Shown here piece after piece: positions 44,631 to 53,309 of a stretch of 64,000 nucleotides of DNA. This stretch comes from Alphaproteobacteria bacterium (GTDB lineage Bacteria; Pseudomonadota; Alphaproteobacteria; UBA8366; GCA-2717185): NCBI GenBank assembly GCA_012103325.1, contig WLWY01000001.1, forward strand, positions 930,001-994,000. Reading direction: 5' to 3'. The notes beneath the pieces were generated by a model. The model was not told the origin of the DNA, made no database searches, and was given only the letters and a program-made list of their open reading frames with translations. A program made the position numbers and the translations under genes. Numbering within the stretch: the stretch's first letter is position 1; every line of letters begins with the position of its first letter.

Positions 44631-45017
44631 CTACCGCACGCGGCGTACCCGCCGCAACGGTATAGTGCACCATACCAACATCACGACGATAGCAGCCTGC
44701 GCTGTCAAGACCGCCGGCCAGATACTCGCGAATGCTGGGTCGAAATACTTCTGTGGCCCAAACGACAACAGACCGATGAAGGCGAACAGCGCAGTGACGC
44801 CGTAGCCCAATTGCGCATCCTGCCGGACAAGGTGGAATGCAGCCACGCCAATCGCCAGAGATGCGCCCAAAAACGGACCCAGCGCAAAGAGCGGCGTTTC
44901 GAGCGGTGGGTGCGGCGGCGTGCGCGTAAACAGTGCCAGCAACATGACACCGGTAAGGACGAGGTTGGTGAGAATGGCCGCCATTACGAGATCGGCAGTG
45001 CAGACCGACTTTGGCAT
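44631..45017 (-). CDS. small membrane protein next to TetR regulator
   Basis: A 128-residue protein with four hydrophobic helices (for example LVMAAILTNLVLTGVMLLALF and GYGVTALFAFIGLLSF) and a basic C-terminus. I do not recognise the family. The ATG at 45017 is followed by MPKSVCTADL; upstream in-frame extension runs across the operator and is rejected. It is divergent from the TetR gene, and a twin operator lies between them, so it is the likely target of that regulator. Confidence 0.75.
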   Translation of the reverse strand: MPKSVCTADLVMAAILTNLVLTGVMLLALFTRTPPHPPLETPLFALGPFLGASLAIGVAAFHLVRQDAQLGYGVTALFAFIGLLSFGPQKYFDPAFASIWPAVLTAQAAIVVMLVWCTIPLRRVRRVR

Positions 45018-45032
45018 GGTGCGTTCCTTCTT

Positions 45033-45087
45033 TCTAACCGTACTCATTGGTACGCTTGTATTATCCGTACCAATGAGTACGGTTAGA
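45033..45087. promoter_or_regulatory. twin TetR operator, 22-bp perfect inverted repeat
   Basis: Arms at 45033-45054 and 45066-45087 are perfect reverse complements with an 11-bp spacer. Each arm contains its own palindrome, CGTAC-n6-GTACG, so each is a full TetR-dimer site. The repeat fills the 99-bp gap between the membrane protein and tetR starts. Confidence 0.85.
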
Positions 45088-45116
45088 GTCAACAGCCCCT
45101 TTCTCGGAAACTGGAC

Positions 45117-45725
45117 ATGAATGACCCTCAGCGGATTAGTCGCCGCAATGAGATTTTGGACATCGCGACGGGAACCCTGTCGGAGAAAGGTTATCGCGGT
45201 ACGTCGATGCTCGAAGTCGCCAGACGCGCGTCGGCGTCGAAGGAAACGCTCTATGCGTGGTTCGGCGACAAGCAAGGGCTTTTCGAAGCGGTTATCCGGC
45301 GCAATGCCCAATCGGTCCAGACTGTATTCGCAGCACAACTCGAAAACGAGGCGGCAATTGAGCCGACGCTAGTCGCTTTTGGTAGTGCGCTCCTCGAGCT
45401 GTTGCTTGACGATCACGCCATCGCAATAAACCGTGCAGCAATTTCGGAGGTAAACATGGGATCCGGCCTGGCACAAATACTGTCTGCTGCTGGTCGCGAG
45501 GAAACCTTGCCACACTTTATTCTGTTTCTCGAACGACACCAGCAGTCTGGAAAGCTGCGCCCTGCAGACCCAGCACAGGCCGCAGAAGAATATCTTGGGT
45601 TACTGATGGGAGATCTTCAGATAAGGCGTCTTCTCGGTCTCATCCCTATGCCGAAGAAAAAGGAAATCAGGCAACGAGCGAAGCGTGCGTCAGCGCGCTT
45701 CCTGCACCTCCACGGGTCCGCATAA
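45117..45725 (+). CDS. TetR/AcrR-family transcriptional regulator
   Basis: A 202-residue TetR protein: HTH at about 10-55 (EKGYRGTSMLEVARRASASKETLYAWFGDKQGLF) and an AcrR-C-type ligand domain with AAISEVNMGSGLA. It is divergent from a small membrane protein gene across a twin operator, so it probably represses both. Ligand unknown. Confidence 0.92.
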   Translation: MNDPQRISRRNEILDIATGTLSEKGYRGTSMLEVARRASASKETLYAWFGDKQGLFEAVIRRNAQSVQTVFAAQLENEAAIEPTLVAFGSALLELLLDDHAIAINRAAISEVNMGSGLAQILSAAGREETLPHFILFLERHQQSGKLRPADPAQAAEEYLGLLMGDLQIRRLLGLIPMPKKKEIRQRAKRASARFLHLHGSA

Positions 45726-45770
45726 AAAATGCACCGGCCGGCCCACGCTGTTGTCGCGAAAGCCGGCCGG
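45724..45770 (-). terminator. terminator of ilvE
   Basis: A 9-bp GC stem (45734-45742 with 45762-45770, CCGGCCGGC/GCCGGCCGG); read on the minus strand it is followed by a T-run (45724-45729), ending ilvE transcription. Confidence 0.7.
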
Positions 45771-45780
45771 CAAAAACGTT

Positions 45781-46674
45781 TTACGCAGCATTCAGTGTCG
45801 CGGGGACCTCGCGCCGTACTTCGGCGTCGTAATCCTCCATGAGCGTTCTGGTCACCGCGCCCGGCGTAAAGCTGTATTCGCCAATTTCGCGAACCGGGGT
45901 CACCTCGACCGCCGTGCCGGTCAGGAACACTTCCTTCGCGCCGGCAAGCTCTTCGGGTTTGATGTGCCGCTGCACGATGTCGTACCCCCGCGCCTTGGCG
46001 AGCGCCATGACCGTCCGTTTGGTAATACCGTCGAGGAAGCAGTCCGGCTCCGGCGTATGCAGCTTGCCGTCCTCCAGGAGCATGAAGATGTTCGCGCCCG
46101 TCGCCTCGGCGATATAGCCTCGGTAATCGAGCATTAGCGCATCGGCAAAGCCTTCCTTCTCAGCGTCGTGCTTAGACAGGGTGCAGATCATGTAGAGACC
46201 GCCCGCTTTCGTCTTGCACGGGATCGTCGCCGGATCGGGGCGGCGCCATTTCGCCCATTTCATGCGGATGCCGGTCATGCGGTCCGCGAAATAGTCCGGC
46301 CATTCCCACGCCGCAACCGCGACATGAATTTGCGCCGTCTGCGCGGATACGCCCATCATTTCCGAACCGCGCCAGACGATCGGCCGGACGTAGCCATCCT
46401 TGATACCCTGAGTCTGGACGACCAAATTACACGCCGCATCGACCTCCTCGACCGTATACGGCATTTCCATATCCATCGACTCAGCGCCTTCGAACAGGCG
46501 TTCGGTATGCTGCCTCAGCTTGAAGATGCGGCCGTCATAAGCGCGCTCGCCTTCGAAAACGCAGGACGCGTAATGCAGCGCGTGCGACAATATATGGGCA
46601 TTCGCCTCTTTCCAGGGCACCAGTTCGCCGTCATACCAGATTTGTCCCGGCCGATCGTCGTAGCTCATCTCCAT
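45781..46674 (-). CDS. ilvE: branched-chain amino acid aminotransferase
   Basis: A 297-residue fold-type IV PLP transaminase: IWYDGELVPWKEANAHILSHALHYASCVFEGERAY at the start, KAGGLYMICTLSKHDAEKEG with the PLP lysine region, and EATGANIFM. It catalyses the last step of Val, Leu and Ile synthesis. It is divergent from the PetP-like MarR gene, a neighbourhood seen in other Rhodospirillales-type genomes. Confidence 0.93.
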   Translation of the reverse strand: MEMSYDDRPGQIWYDGELVPWKEANAHILSHALHYASCVFEGERAYDGRIFKLRQHTERLFEGAESMDMEMPYTVEEVDAACNLVVQTQGIKDGYVRPIVWRGSEMMGVSAQTAQIHVAVAAWEWPDYFADRMTGIRMKWAKWRRPDPATIPCKTKAGGLYMICTLSKHDAEKEGFADALMLDYRGYIAEATGANIFMLLEDGKLHTPEPDCFLDGITKRTVMALAKARGYDIVQRHIKPEELAGAKEVFLTGTAVEVTPVREIGEYSFTPGAVTRTLMEDYDAEVRREVPATLNAA

Positions 46675-46897
46675 GACTTTTCTCCTTTGACGCCCCGCCT
46701 AAACCTGTTCCTGTTAATAACCATAGCCGGGCACGACACAATCATTCTACCTTGCGCGGATGTTGAAAATTTACCGCCGCCCATCGAAAACGTAACATAC
46801 CGTCACAAACTCGACGCAAGTTGTAACATTCTAACTAATTTATGTCAATAATGCTGACGTATATTTTCTCACTTGAATTTATGGAGTGCGTCCAATC

Positions 46898-47401
46898 GTG
46901 AACACGCCGGCAAAAATCAGCGCCAATCCGCTGTTCCTGCGCGACGAAGAACTCCGCCAGGGGATCGAGATGCTTTTCTACGCTTATCGCGATTTCATCG
47001 CAGAGCCGGACGCGATCCTTCGCCGATCCGGGTTTGGGCGCGCCCATCACCGTGTGATCTATTTCGTCGGTCGCTATCCCGATACGACGGTGTCCGCACT
47101 GCTCGATATCCTGCAGATCACCAAACAGAGCTTGAGCCGTGTGCTTGGGCAGCTCGTCCAGGAAGGCTACATCGACCAGAACAAAGGCCAGCAAGATCGC
47201 CGACAGCGCCTGCTGAGCCTGACGAAAAAAGGGCGCGAGCTCGAACGGCAATTGACGGCAGATCAACGAGCGCGCTTCGCCCGCGCCTATCGCGACGCAG
47301 GCGCCGAGGCGGTCGAGGGATTCCGCAAAGTCATGTTGGGCATAATCTCCAGCGACGAAGACCGCGACCGGTTCAAAAACACAACCGGCATACCGCGCTG
47401 A
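46898..47401 (+). CDS. MarR-family regulator, PetP-like
   Basis: A 167-residue MarR protein (HTH about TTVSALLDILQITKQSLSRVLGQLVQEGYI, wing GQQDRRQRLLSLTKKG). GTG at 46898 is chosen for GGAG 11 bp upstream; another GTG lies 4 codons earlier. A MarR gene directly before an OmpR-type regulator is the petP-petR arrangement described in Rhodobacter, so PetP-like is the best label. Confidence 0.85.
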   Translation: MNTPAKISANPLFLRDEELRQGIEMLFYAYRDFIAEPDAILRRSGFGRAHHRVIYFVGRYPDTTVSALLDILQITKQSLSRVLGQLVQEGYIDQNKGQQDRRQRLLSLTKKGRELERQLTADQRARFARAYRDAGAEAVEGFRKVMLGIISSDEDRDRFKNTTGIPR

Positions 47402-47445
47402 AACGCAGCGATGCATTCTTGCCCTACCGTCGATATACTCCAGCC

Positions 47446-48126
47446 ATGAACCCGGATATGTCTCATATCCTGGTCGTCGACGACGATAGGCGGCTCCGGG
47501 ACCTGCTTCAGAAATATCTGATGGACAACGGTTTCCGAGTCACCGTCGCCACGGATGCCGAGGATGCGCGCCAGCGTCTGCGCGGCATGGAATTCGACCT
47601 TATCGTCATGGACCGAATGATGCCCGGAGAAGATGGGCTTGCCTTCACCCGCTCGATCCGCACCACCAACAGCGTGCCAATTCTCATGCTGACTGCCATG
47701 GGCGAAACCGAAGCGCGAATCGACGGTCTCGAAGGGGGAGTCGACGATTATCTTTCGAAACCGTTCGAACCGCGTGAGCTGGTTCTCCGAATCAGCATGA
47801 TCCTGCGCCGCGCACAACAAATGAAGTTCGATCGGGAAGTGCGCCTCGGCGACTTCGTCTTCGATATGGAGCGGGAAATACTAAGCGACGGCGATGGCGC
47901 CCTCAGACTAACGACCACGGAGACGAGCCTACTGCGAGTTCTGGCGGAAAATGCAGGCCAGATATTGAGCCGCGAAGCGCTGACCCGTCTGTGCGCGATA
48001 GACGGCACCGACCGGATGATCGATGTGCAAGTCACCCGGCTGCGGCGCAAGATCGAACCGGATTCCAGGGCGCCACGATACCTGCAGACCGTGCGCGGCC
48101 AGGGATACGTCCTGCGGCCGGACTAA
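47446..48126 (+). CDS. OmpR-family response regulator, PetR-like
   Basis: A 226-residue regulator: receiver domain with phospho-acceptor D56 in LIVMDRMMPGEDG and the conserved KPFEP lysine; a C-terminal winged helix (RLRRKIEPDSRAPRYLQTVRGQGYVLRPD). The frame runs open well upstream across the MarR gene, but MNPDMSHILVVDDD is the natural start. The histidine kinase follows 4 bp after the stop. Confidence 0.92.
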   Translation: MNPDMSHILVVDDDRRLRDLLQKYLMDNGFRVTVATDAEDARQRLRGMEFDLIVMDRMMPGEDGLAFTRSIRTTNSVPILMLTAMGETEARIDGLEGGVDDYLSKPFEPRELVLRISMILRRAQQMKFDREVRLGDFVFDMEREILSDGDGALRLTTTETSLLRVLAENAGQILSREALTRLCAIDGTDRMIDVQVTRLRRKIEPDSRAPRYLQTVRGQGYVLRPD

Positions 48127-48130
48127 AGCA

Positions 48131-49453
48131 ATGAATCCCGCTCTCCTGATCAAACGATTTCTGCCGCAAACCCTGTTTGGCCGTTCGCTGTTGATTATCG
48201 TCTCACCCCTGATTCTGCTGCAAATTATCTCGACTCATATTTTCTACGACCGCCACTGGGATACGATCACGAGGCGGCTTTCGAGTTCCATCGCCGGCGA
48301 TATTTCGATGGTCCTCAATACACTGCGCGACAATCCGGCCCCAGAAAGCCACGCCGAGATCTTTGAGAGAGCGCGAACGACGTTCGGTTTCCTGATCTCT
48401 CTCGAACCGGGCGTCATCCTGCCCAACAAAGAAACGCCGACGAACGAGCGGATCGATCGGTTTCTCAGCGATGCCTTGCAGCAACGGATCAGCCGCCCCT
48501 TTCAGATCGATACATCTTCTTTCAAAGAACGCGTGATCATCGACGTGCAGTTGGCGGAAGCGGTACTGCGTATCGTTGCGCCCGGCGACCGTTTGTTCAG
48601 CTCGACGACCTATATCTTCATCATGTGGATGGTCGGGTCGTCCTTGATCCTGTTCGCGGTGGCATCGATCTTCATGCGCAATCAAATTCGCCCGATCCGT
48701 CGTCTCGCCCGCGCTGTCGACAGTTTCGGCAAAGGCCGCCCCGTGGAAGAGGATTTTCGTTCCGGCGGCGCACAGGAAGTCCGACAGGCAGCCACGGCCT
48801 TCACCTTGATGCGCGAGCGCATCCATCGTCAGATTCGGCAGCGCACGGACATGCTTTCTGGCGTAAGCCATGACCTGCGCACGCCGCTAACCCGCATGAA
48901 ACTGCAACTAGCGATGCTCACCGGATCACCCGAGATCGAAGAATTGAAAGCCGATGTCGCGGAGATGGAAAAGATGATCGAAGGCTACCTGACCTTTGCC
49001 CGCGGCGAAGGCGACGAGGAAGCCCTGGAAACCGACTTGAGCGCCGTTGTGGAGGAAGTCGTCACGCAGTGGAAACGCAATGGTGCTGTCATCGACGCCC
49101 ACGTCGAGGGCCGGCTTGAGGCTTGGTGCCGGCCTAATGCGATTAAGCGCTGCGTGGACAACTTAATCGCCAACGCCAATCGTTACGGCACCCATATCTG
49201 GCTGCGCGCGGGCAAACGGAGTGACTTCACGGAAATCGCCATCGACGACGACGGGCCCGGAATTGCCGAGGAATCACGCGAAGAAGTGTTCCGTCCTTTC
49301 TTTCGGCTCGATCAATCCCGCAATCCGGAAACCGGCGGCACGGGGTTGGGACTAGCGATTGCCCGGGACATCGCGCGGGCGCACGGCGGCGACATCGTCA
49401 TGGAAACGTCGCCGCATGGCGGCCTGCGCGCGCTGGTTCGACTACCTTTATAA
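48131..49453 (+). CDS. sensor histidine kinase, EnvZ-like
   Basis: A 440-residue kinase: membrane helices at about 19-38 and 160-182 enclosing a periplasmic loop, HAMP domain (RNQIRPIRRLARAVDSFGKG), H-box with H247 in GVSHDLRTPL, and the ATPase motifs DDDGPGIA and GGTGLGLAIARDIARAHGG. It is the cognate partner of the preceding regulator. Confidence 0.93.
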   Translation: MNPALLIKRFLPQTLFGRSLLIIVSPLILLQIISTHIFYDRHWDTITRRLSSSIAGDISMVLNTLRDNPAPESHAEIFERARTTFGFLISLEPGVILPNKETPTNERIDRFLSDALQQRISRPFQIDTSSFKERVIIDVQLAEAVLRIVAPGDRLFSSTTYIFIMWMVGSSLILFAVASIFMRNQIRPIRRLARAVDSFGKGRPVEEDFRSGGAQEVRQAATAFTLMRERIHRQIRQRTDMLSGVSHDLRTPLTRMKLQLAMLTGSPEIEELKADVAEMEKMIEGYLTFARGEGDEEALETDLSAVVEEVVTQWKRNGAVIDAHVEGRLEAWCRPNAIKRCVDNLIANANRYGTHIWLRAGKRSDFTEIAIDDDGPGIAEESREEVFRPFFRLDQSRNPETGGTGLGLAIARDIARAHGGDIVMETSPHGGLRALVRLPL

Positions 49454-49537
49454 CCAACCCAGGGACCGTTTATCCTCGTGTAATAGAATGCGGAATCATC
49501 CCTTGGTTAATCAATAGTTAAGGGAATTTGGCGCAAC

Positions 49538-50809
49538 ATGCAGTCATCCGTTTCATTTCTTACACCAAACGCAACCCGGACGATGACTGACCAAAGCAAA
49601 AGCATAACCGCAAACGACCGAGCACTAGATCCGTCGATCTTGAAGATTCTGAACCGTCACGAATTGTGGTTGCGGGACAAGAACGGGGGACAGCAGGCGG
49701 ACCTGTCCCGCCAGAACCTGCTGCATAAAGATTTCTCGCGTAAATCTCTGGAACGCGCGACCTTGGTGGGTGCCAATTTGCGGTCAGCGAAATTCAATCG
49801 TGCCAATTTGATCGAGGCCGATTTATTCGGAGCGGACCTGTCAGGCGTTGATCTGCGCGGCGCCGATTTGACAAAAGCGGTGCTAAAAGGCGCGACGCTG
49901 CGGGGATCAAATCTGGAGGACGCCGACCTCACCGAGGCGGATTTGCGCGGCGGCATCATTCTCGAAGCCGACGGCAGCGGTTCGCTGGGGCGCGACAGCA
50001 CCAGCCTGTCGGACTGTTTCATGAACTATGCCACCATGCGCCGGGCGCGCATGTCCGGGGTCGATTTGCGAGGCTCCCGTCTTGTCGGTGCAAAGCTAGA
50101 AGGGGCGTTCCTGTTCGGTGCAGATTTGTCCGGAACCGATCTCAGTAACGCAGACCTACGCGGCGCCGACCTTTCAGATGCCAGATTGTCGGAAACCCGC
50201 TTCGAGCGTGCCGATTTGCGTGGCACGCAATTGCGGAACGCGATTTTTGAGGAAACGGATTTGCGCGGCGCCCTGCTCGATGAGGAACAGCGCACCGAAA
50301 TCGACCCGAACCGCTGTGCGCTCGGTGAATCGGAAACCTGGATCGCGTTCGACAATTTTCCATCACGCCTTCGCGCAGCCCTGAATGCCCACATCGCGTG
50401 GCTCGACAGCGGTGGCGGCAAGGGGAAACCGGGACTGCTGTCTGGCGAAAGCTTCGAACGTTTCAACCTTACGAAGCGCAATCTGAGCGGCATGAAGTTG
50501 ATGGGCGCCCGGCTTCGCGGCGCCAATTTGCAAGACTGCACATTAACGCTTTGCGACCTGCGCGGCGCCGACCTGCGCGGCGCCAATCTGGAAAACGCGG
50601 AGCTGACCGGGGTCATTATGACGGACGCTGACCTCACAGGCGCGAGGTTGCGCGGCGCACGCGTCGGATCGATACCCATCATTTCGAAGGACGGTCAGCC
50701 GACAGGGCAAGTTCGCCAAGCCTCGCTTGAGAACGCCATTCTGACCGATGCCGACCTGAGCGGTATCGATCTATCGGAATGCAACATGACGGGCGTCAAG
50801 CAACACTAA
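49538..50809 (+). CDS. pentapeptide-repeat protein
   Basis: A 423-residue protein with two blocks of A(D/N)LxX repeats (about 75-135 and 165-250, and again 300-415: for example ADLSGVDLRGADLTKAVLKG), which fold as a right-handed quadrilateral beta-helix. The N-terminal 50 residues have a PilZ-free, helical look with LNRHELWLRDKNG. The role is unknown; candidates are protein interaction scaffold or topoisomerase-protecting protein. ATG 49583 (MTDQSK) is an alternative start. Confidence 0.9.
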   Translation: MQSSVSFLTPNATRTMTDQSKSITANDRALDPSILKILNRHELWLRDKNGGQQADLSRQNLLHKDFSRKSLERATLVGANLRSAKFNRANLIEADLFGADLSGVDLRGADLTKAVLKGATLRGSNLEDADLTEADLRGGIILEADGSGSLGRDSTSLSDCFMNYATMRRARMSGVDLRGSRLVGAKLEGAFLFGADLSGTDLSNADLRGADLSDARLSETRFERADLRGTQLRNAIFEETDLRGALLDEEQRTEIDPNRCALGESETWIAFDNFPSRLRAALNAHIAWLDSGGGKGKPGLLSGESFERFNLTKRNLSGMKLMGARLRGANLQDCTLTLCDLRGADLRGANLENAELTGVIMTDADLTGARLRGARVGSIPIISKDGQPTGQVRQASLENAILTDADLSGIDLSECNMTGVKQH

Positions 50810-50810
50810 G

Positions 50811-51332
50811 TCACTGCCCAGCGGGGCCGTTCCGGTCAAAAACGACAAAGTCGAAACCAGGCGCTTCGCCCTGCGGTTCGTATGACTGGCGCGCGCTTTC
50901 GCGCCAGCAAGCCCGACCGAACGCCGGGAACCGCACATCACCGACCACATCGCTCTGCACTTCGGTCAGATAGAGACGGTCGGTCAGCGGCAAAGCAAGC
51001 GCATAAATCTCTGCGCCGCCGATGACCATAATCTCATCGACACCGTCCTCCAGCGCAATTTCTTGCGCGGTTCGGCACGCAGCCTCCAAATCATGCGCAA
51101 CGACGATACCATCGGCGCGAAAGCCGGTACTGCGCGTAACCACGATATTGGTCCGTCCCGGCAGCGGCCGGCCGATCGATGCGAACGTCTTACGGCCCAT
51201 GATCATAGGCTTGCCCATCGTCAGTGCTTTGAACTGCCGTAGATCAGCCGGAATATGCCAGGGCAGCCCACCGTCACGGCCGATAACCCGGTTGCGCGCC
51301 ATCGCAACCACGAGACACAGGCGCGCCGTCAA
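50811..51332 (-). CDS. folA: dihydrofolate reductase
   Basis: A 173-residue [48 protein letters not shown] and the NADPH-site [15 protein letters not shown]. It regenerates tetrahydrofolate used by thyA. It overlaps thyA by 4 bp in the order thyA-folA. Confidence 0.96.
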   Translation of the reverse strand: MTARLCLVVAMARNRVIGRDGGLPWHIPADLRQFKALTMGKPMIMGRKTFASIGRPLPGRTNIVVTRSTGFRADGIVVAHDLEAACRTAQEIALEDGVDEIMVIGGAEIYALALPLTDRLYLTEVQSDVVGDVRFPAFGRACWRESARQSYEPQGEAPGFDFVVFDRNGPAGQ

Positions 51333-52123
51333 ACGGCCACCTTGCCGGCGAGATGCGGGTGTGTCTGATAATCCTCCAAAGCGAAATCCTCGTAGCGAAA
51401 CGCAAACAAATCGTCCACATCGGGATTAAGACGCATCGAGGGCAGCGCATAAGGCGTCCGTTGGAGTTGGATATCCACCTGTTCCAGATGGTTGGTGTAG
51501 ATATGCGCATCGCCAAAACTATGGACGAATTCGCCGGGCTCAAGGCCGGTTGCTTGCGCCATCATCAGAGTAAGCAATGCGTAGGACGCGATATTGAAGG
51601 GCACGCCCAGAAAGATATCGGCACTGCGTTGGTAAAGCTGGCAGGAAAGCCGCCCCTCGGCGACATAGAACTGGAACAGGCAATGGCAGGGCGGTAACGC
51701 CATATCCTCGACCAGCGCAACATTCCACGCACAGACGATGTGACGGCGGGAGTTCGGGCTTAATTTGATCTGTTCAACGAGATTACCGACCTGATCGATG
51801 TAACCGCCATCCGGCGCCGGCCAGGAACGCCATTGCGCGCCATAAACAGGTCCAAGGTCGCCGTTCTCATCAGCCCATTCATCCCAGATCCGCACGCCGT
51901 TTTCGCGCAGATAGGCGACATTCGTGTCGCCCGCGAGAAACCACAGCAATTCGTGAACAATCGACCTCAGATGCAGTTTCTTGGTCGTCAGCATGGGAAA
52001 ACCATCGGCCAAATCGAACCGCATCTGGTGCCCAAAGACGCTGTAGGTCCCGACACCGGTCCGGTCTTCCTTATATGTGCCGGTTTCGCGTACCCGGTGC
52101 ATGAGATCAAGGTATTGTTCCAT
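51329..52123 (-). CDS. thyA: thymidylate synthase
   Basis: A 264-residue ThyA, the same length as E. coli, with the active-site cysteine C146 in [12 protein letters not shown] and [17 protein letters not shown]. Starts at ATG 52123 ([11 protein letters not shown]). It is in a folate unit with folA. Confidence 0.97.
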   Translation of the reverse strand: MEQYLDLMHRVRETGTYKEDRTGVGTYSVFGHQMRFDLADGFPMLTTKKLHLRSIVHELLWFLAGDTNVAYLRENGVRIWDEWADENGDLGPVYGAQWRSWPAPDGGYIDQVGNLVEQIKLSPNSRRHIVCAWNVALVEDMALPPCHCLFQFYVAEGRLSCQLYQRSADIFLGVPFNIASYALLTLMMAQATGLEPGEFVHSFGDAHIYTNHLEQVDIQLQRTPYALPSMRLNPDVDDLFAFRYEDFALEDYQTHPHLAGKVAV

Positions 52124-52263
52124 GGTAAGGCCGATCTTATCCGATTCGCGCAACTGCAATATCAGTTTTCAAGCGCATCAGTTGAATACCATAAAATCGC
52201 ACCAAACAGGATCGAGCCTTTTTTTATTGGTCGAGAGCACCTATATTTCAACCGTCGGGAGAC

Positions 52264-52541
52264 CGACTATGGCGTTACAGGGCCTTATGAAATAAGCGTT
52301 GCGGACCCGGGGGCGGTACCCGGCGCCTCCACCAAACTCCGAAATTGATCGGATTCCCGTTTGGGGGCGAAATAGGATCGACGCGCGTGGTAAAGATTTG
52401 GTTTGCGCCCGGCATGGTACCGCCGTTATCGGGCCGATTCGCTAATTGCGAACGATAACTTTACGGGCGAAGCCCGTCTCGCTGCTTAGTCTGACTAAGT
52501 AAGCGCGGCCCGGGGGGCGCCGGGCAACAGAAGCCCCCCAC
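52264..52541 (+). ncRNA. ssrA: tmRNA, circularly permuted two-piece form
   Basis: Acceptor piece first: T-arm stem CCGGG/CCCGG (52307-52323), acceptor strand CGCCTCC and encoded CCA ending at 52334. After a 28-nt internal spacer the coding piece starts GGGGGCG at 52363. The two strands pair perfectly, with a G-U third pair, the alanine identity signal. The tag (52448-52489) reads ANDNFTGEARLAA and stops with TAG. This gene order is the alphaproteobacterial arrangement. The outer ends are approximate. Confidence 0.92.
52448..52489 (+). other. tmRNA proteolysis-tag reading frame
   Basis: 13 codons plus TAG inside the tmRNA coding piece give ANDNFTGEARLAA. The start ANDNF and the end AA are the parts recognised by SspB and ClpX; compare AANDNF...AA in Caulobacter. 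Confidence 0.88.
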
Positions 52542-52593
52542 TGAATTCCGGCGCAGAAGCGCGTCCTGGAGCAGGCGGTGTTGCTGAGGAAGC

Positions 52594-53109
52594 ATGACGG
52601 AAGACATGATGCGATACGACCTGATGGTCGAAGACGCGTTACGCGCAGTGGTGAAGGAGGCAATGGTGCGAGTCGCAGCGGAAGGCCTGCCCGGCGAACA
52701 CCATCTTTATATCACCTTTCGCACTCGCGAGCCGGACGTGCAAATCCCGGACTATCTTGCCGAGAGATATGCGGACGAAATGACGATCGTCCTTCAGCAT
52801 CAGTTCGAACACCTGATCGTTCGCGACGACGGGTTCGCCGTTTCGCTGAACTTCAACAATGTTCAGGAGCAGTTGAACATTCCGTTCGATGCCATTACCG
52901 CCTTTGCCGACCCGTCGGCCAACTTTGGCTTGCAGTTCAAATTCGACGAAGCCGAAGAGGCAGCTTCAGGCCAATTCGTCACATCGGATGTCGATTCGAA
53001 GGCCGAAGGCCAAAACAACGCCGCCCCGTCGGAGGCCGACGAAATTTCGGAAGGCGAGGGCAGCTCGGACGGCAATGTCGTAACGCTCGATACGTTTCGA
53101 AAAAAATAG
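52594..53109 (+). CDS. sspB: SspB family ClpXP adaptor
   Basis: A 171-residue alpha-type SspB: MRYDLMVEDALRAVVKEAM, HHLYITFRTREPDVQIPDYLAERY, MTIVLQHQFEHLIVRDDGFAVSLNF, then an acidic disordered linker and the short ClpX-binding tail (VVTLDTFRKK). It hands ssrA-tagged proteins to ClpXP. It lies just 3' of the tmRNA gene, so tag and tag-reader are adjacent. Confidence 0.93.
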   Translation: MTEDMMRYDLMVEDALRAVVKEAMVRVAAEGLPGEHHLYITFRTREPDVQIPDYLAERYADEMTIVLQHQFEHLIVRDDGFAVSLNFNNVQEQLNIPFDAITAFADPSANFGLQFKFDEAEEAASGQFVTSDVDSKAEGQNNAAPSEADEISEGEGSSDGNVVTLDTFRKK

Positions 53110-53309
53110 ATATTACAATAAGTTAGACAGGTGACATTGTTTCCCGTTTGGGTGACACCCCGACAACGGGTAAAGGCGTAATGGAACCGCACGAAAAAGA
53201 GCGGAACCACCACTTAAATCCCCTGCCCCTGACTGGCCAATGTGGCGCGCCAGTGATGAGCGCGGTAAACTAGTTCTCCAAGCGAGTACCGTTGCAGAGG
53301 GGTATAGCC

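Noticed and set aside
46873..47445. Upstream extension of the response-regulator frame
   Set aside because: The frame is open by chance across the MarR gene; the receiver domain begins naturally at 47446 and the MarR gene is clearly coding.
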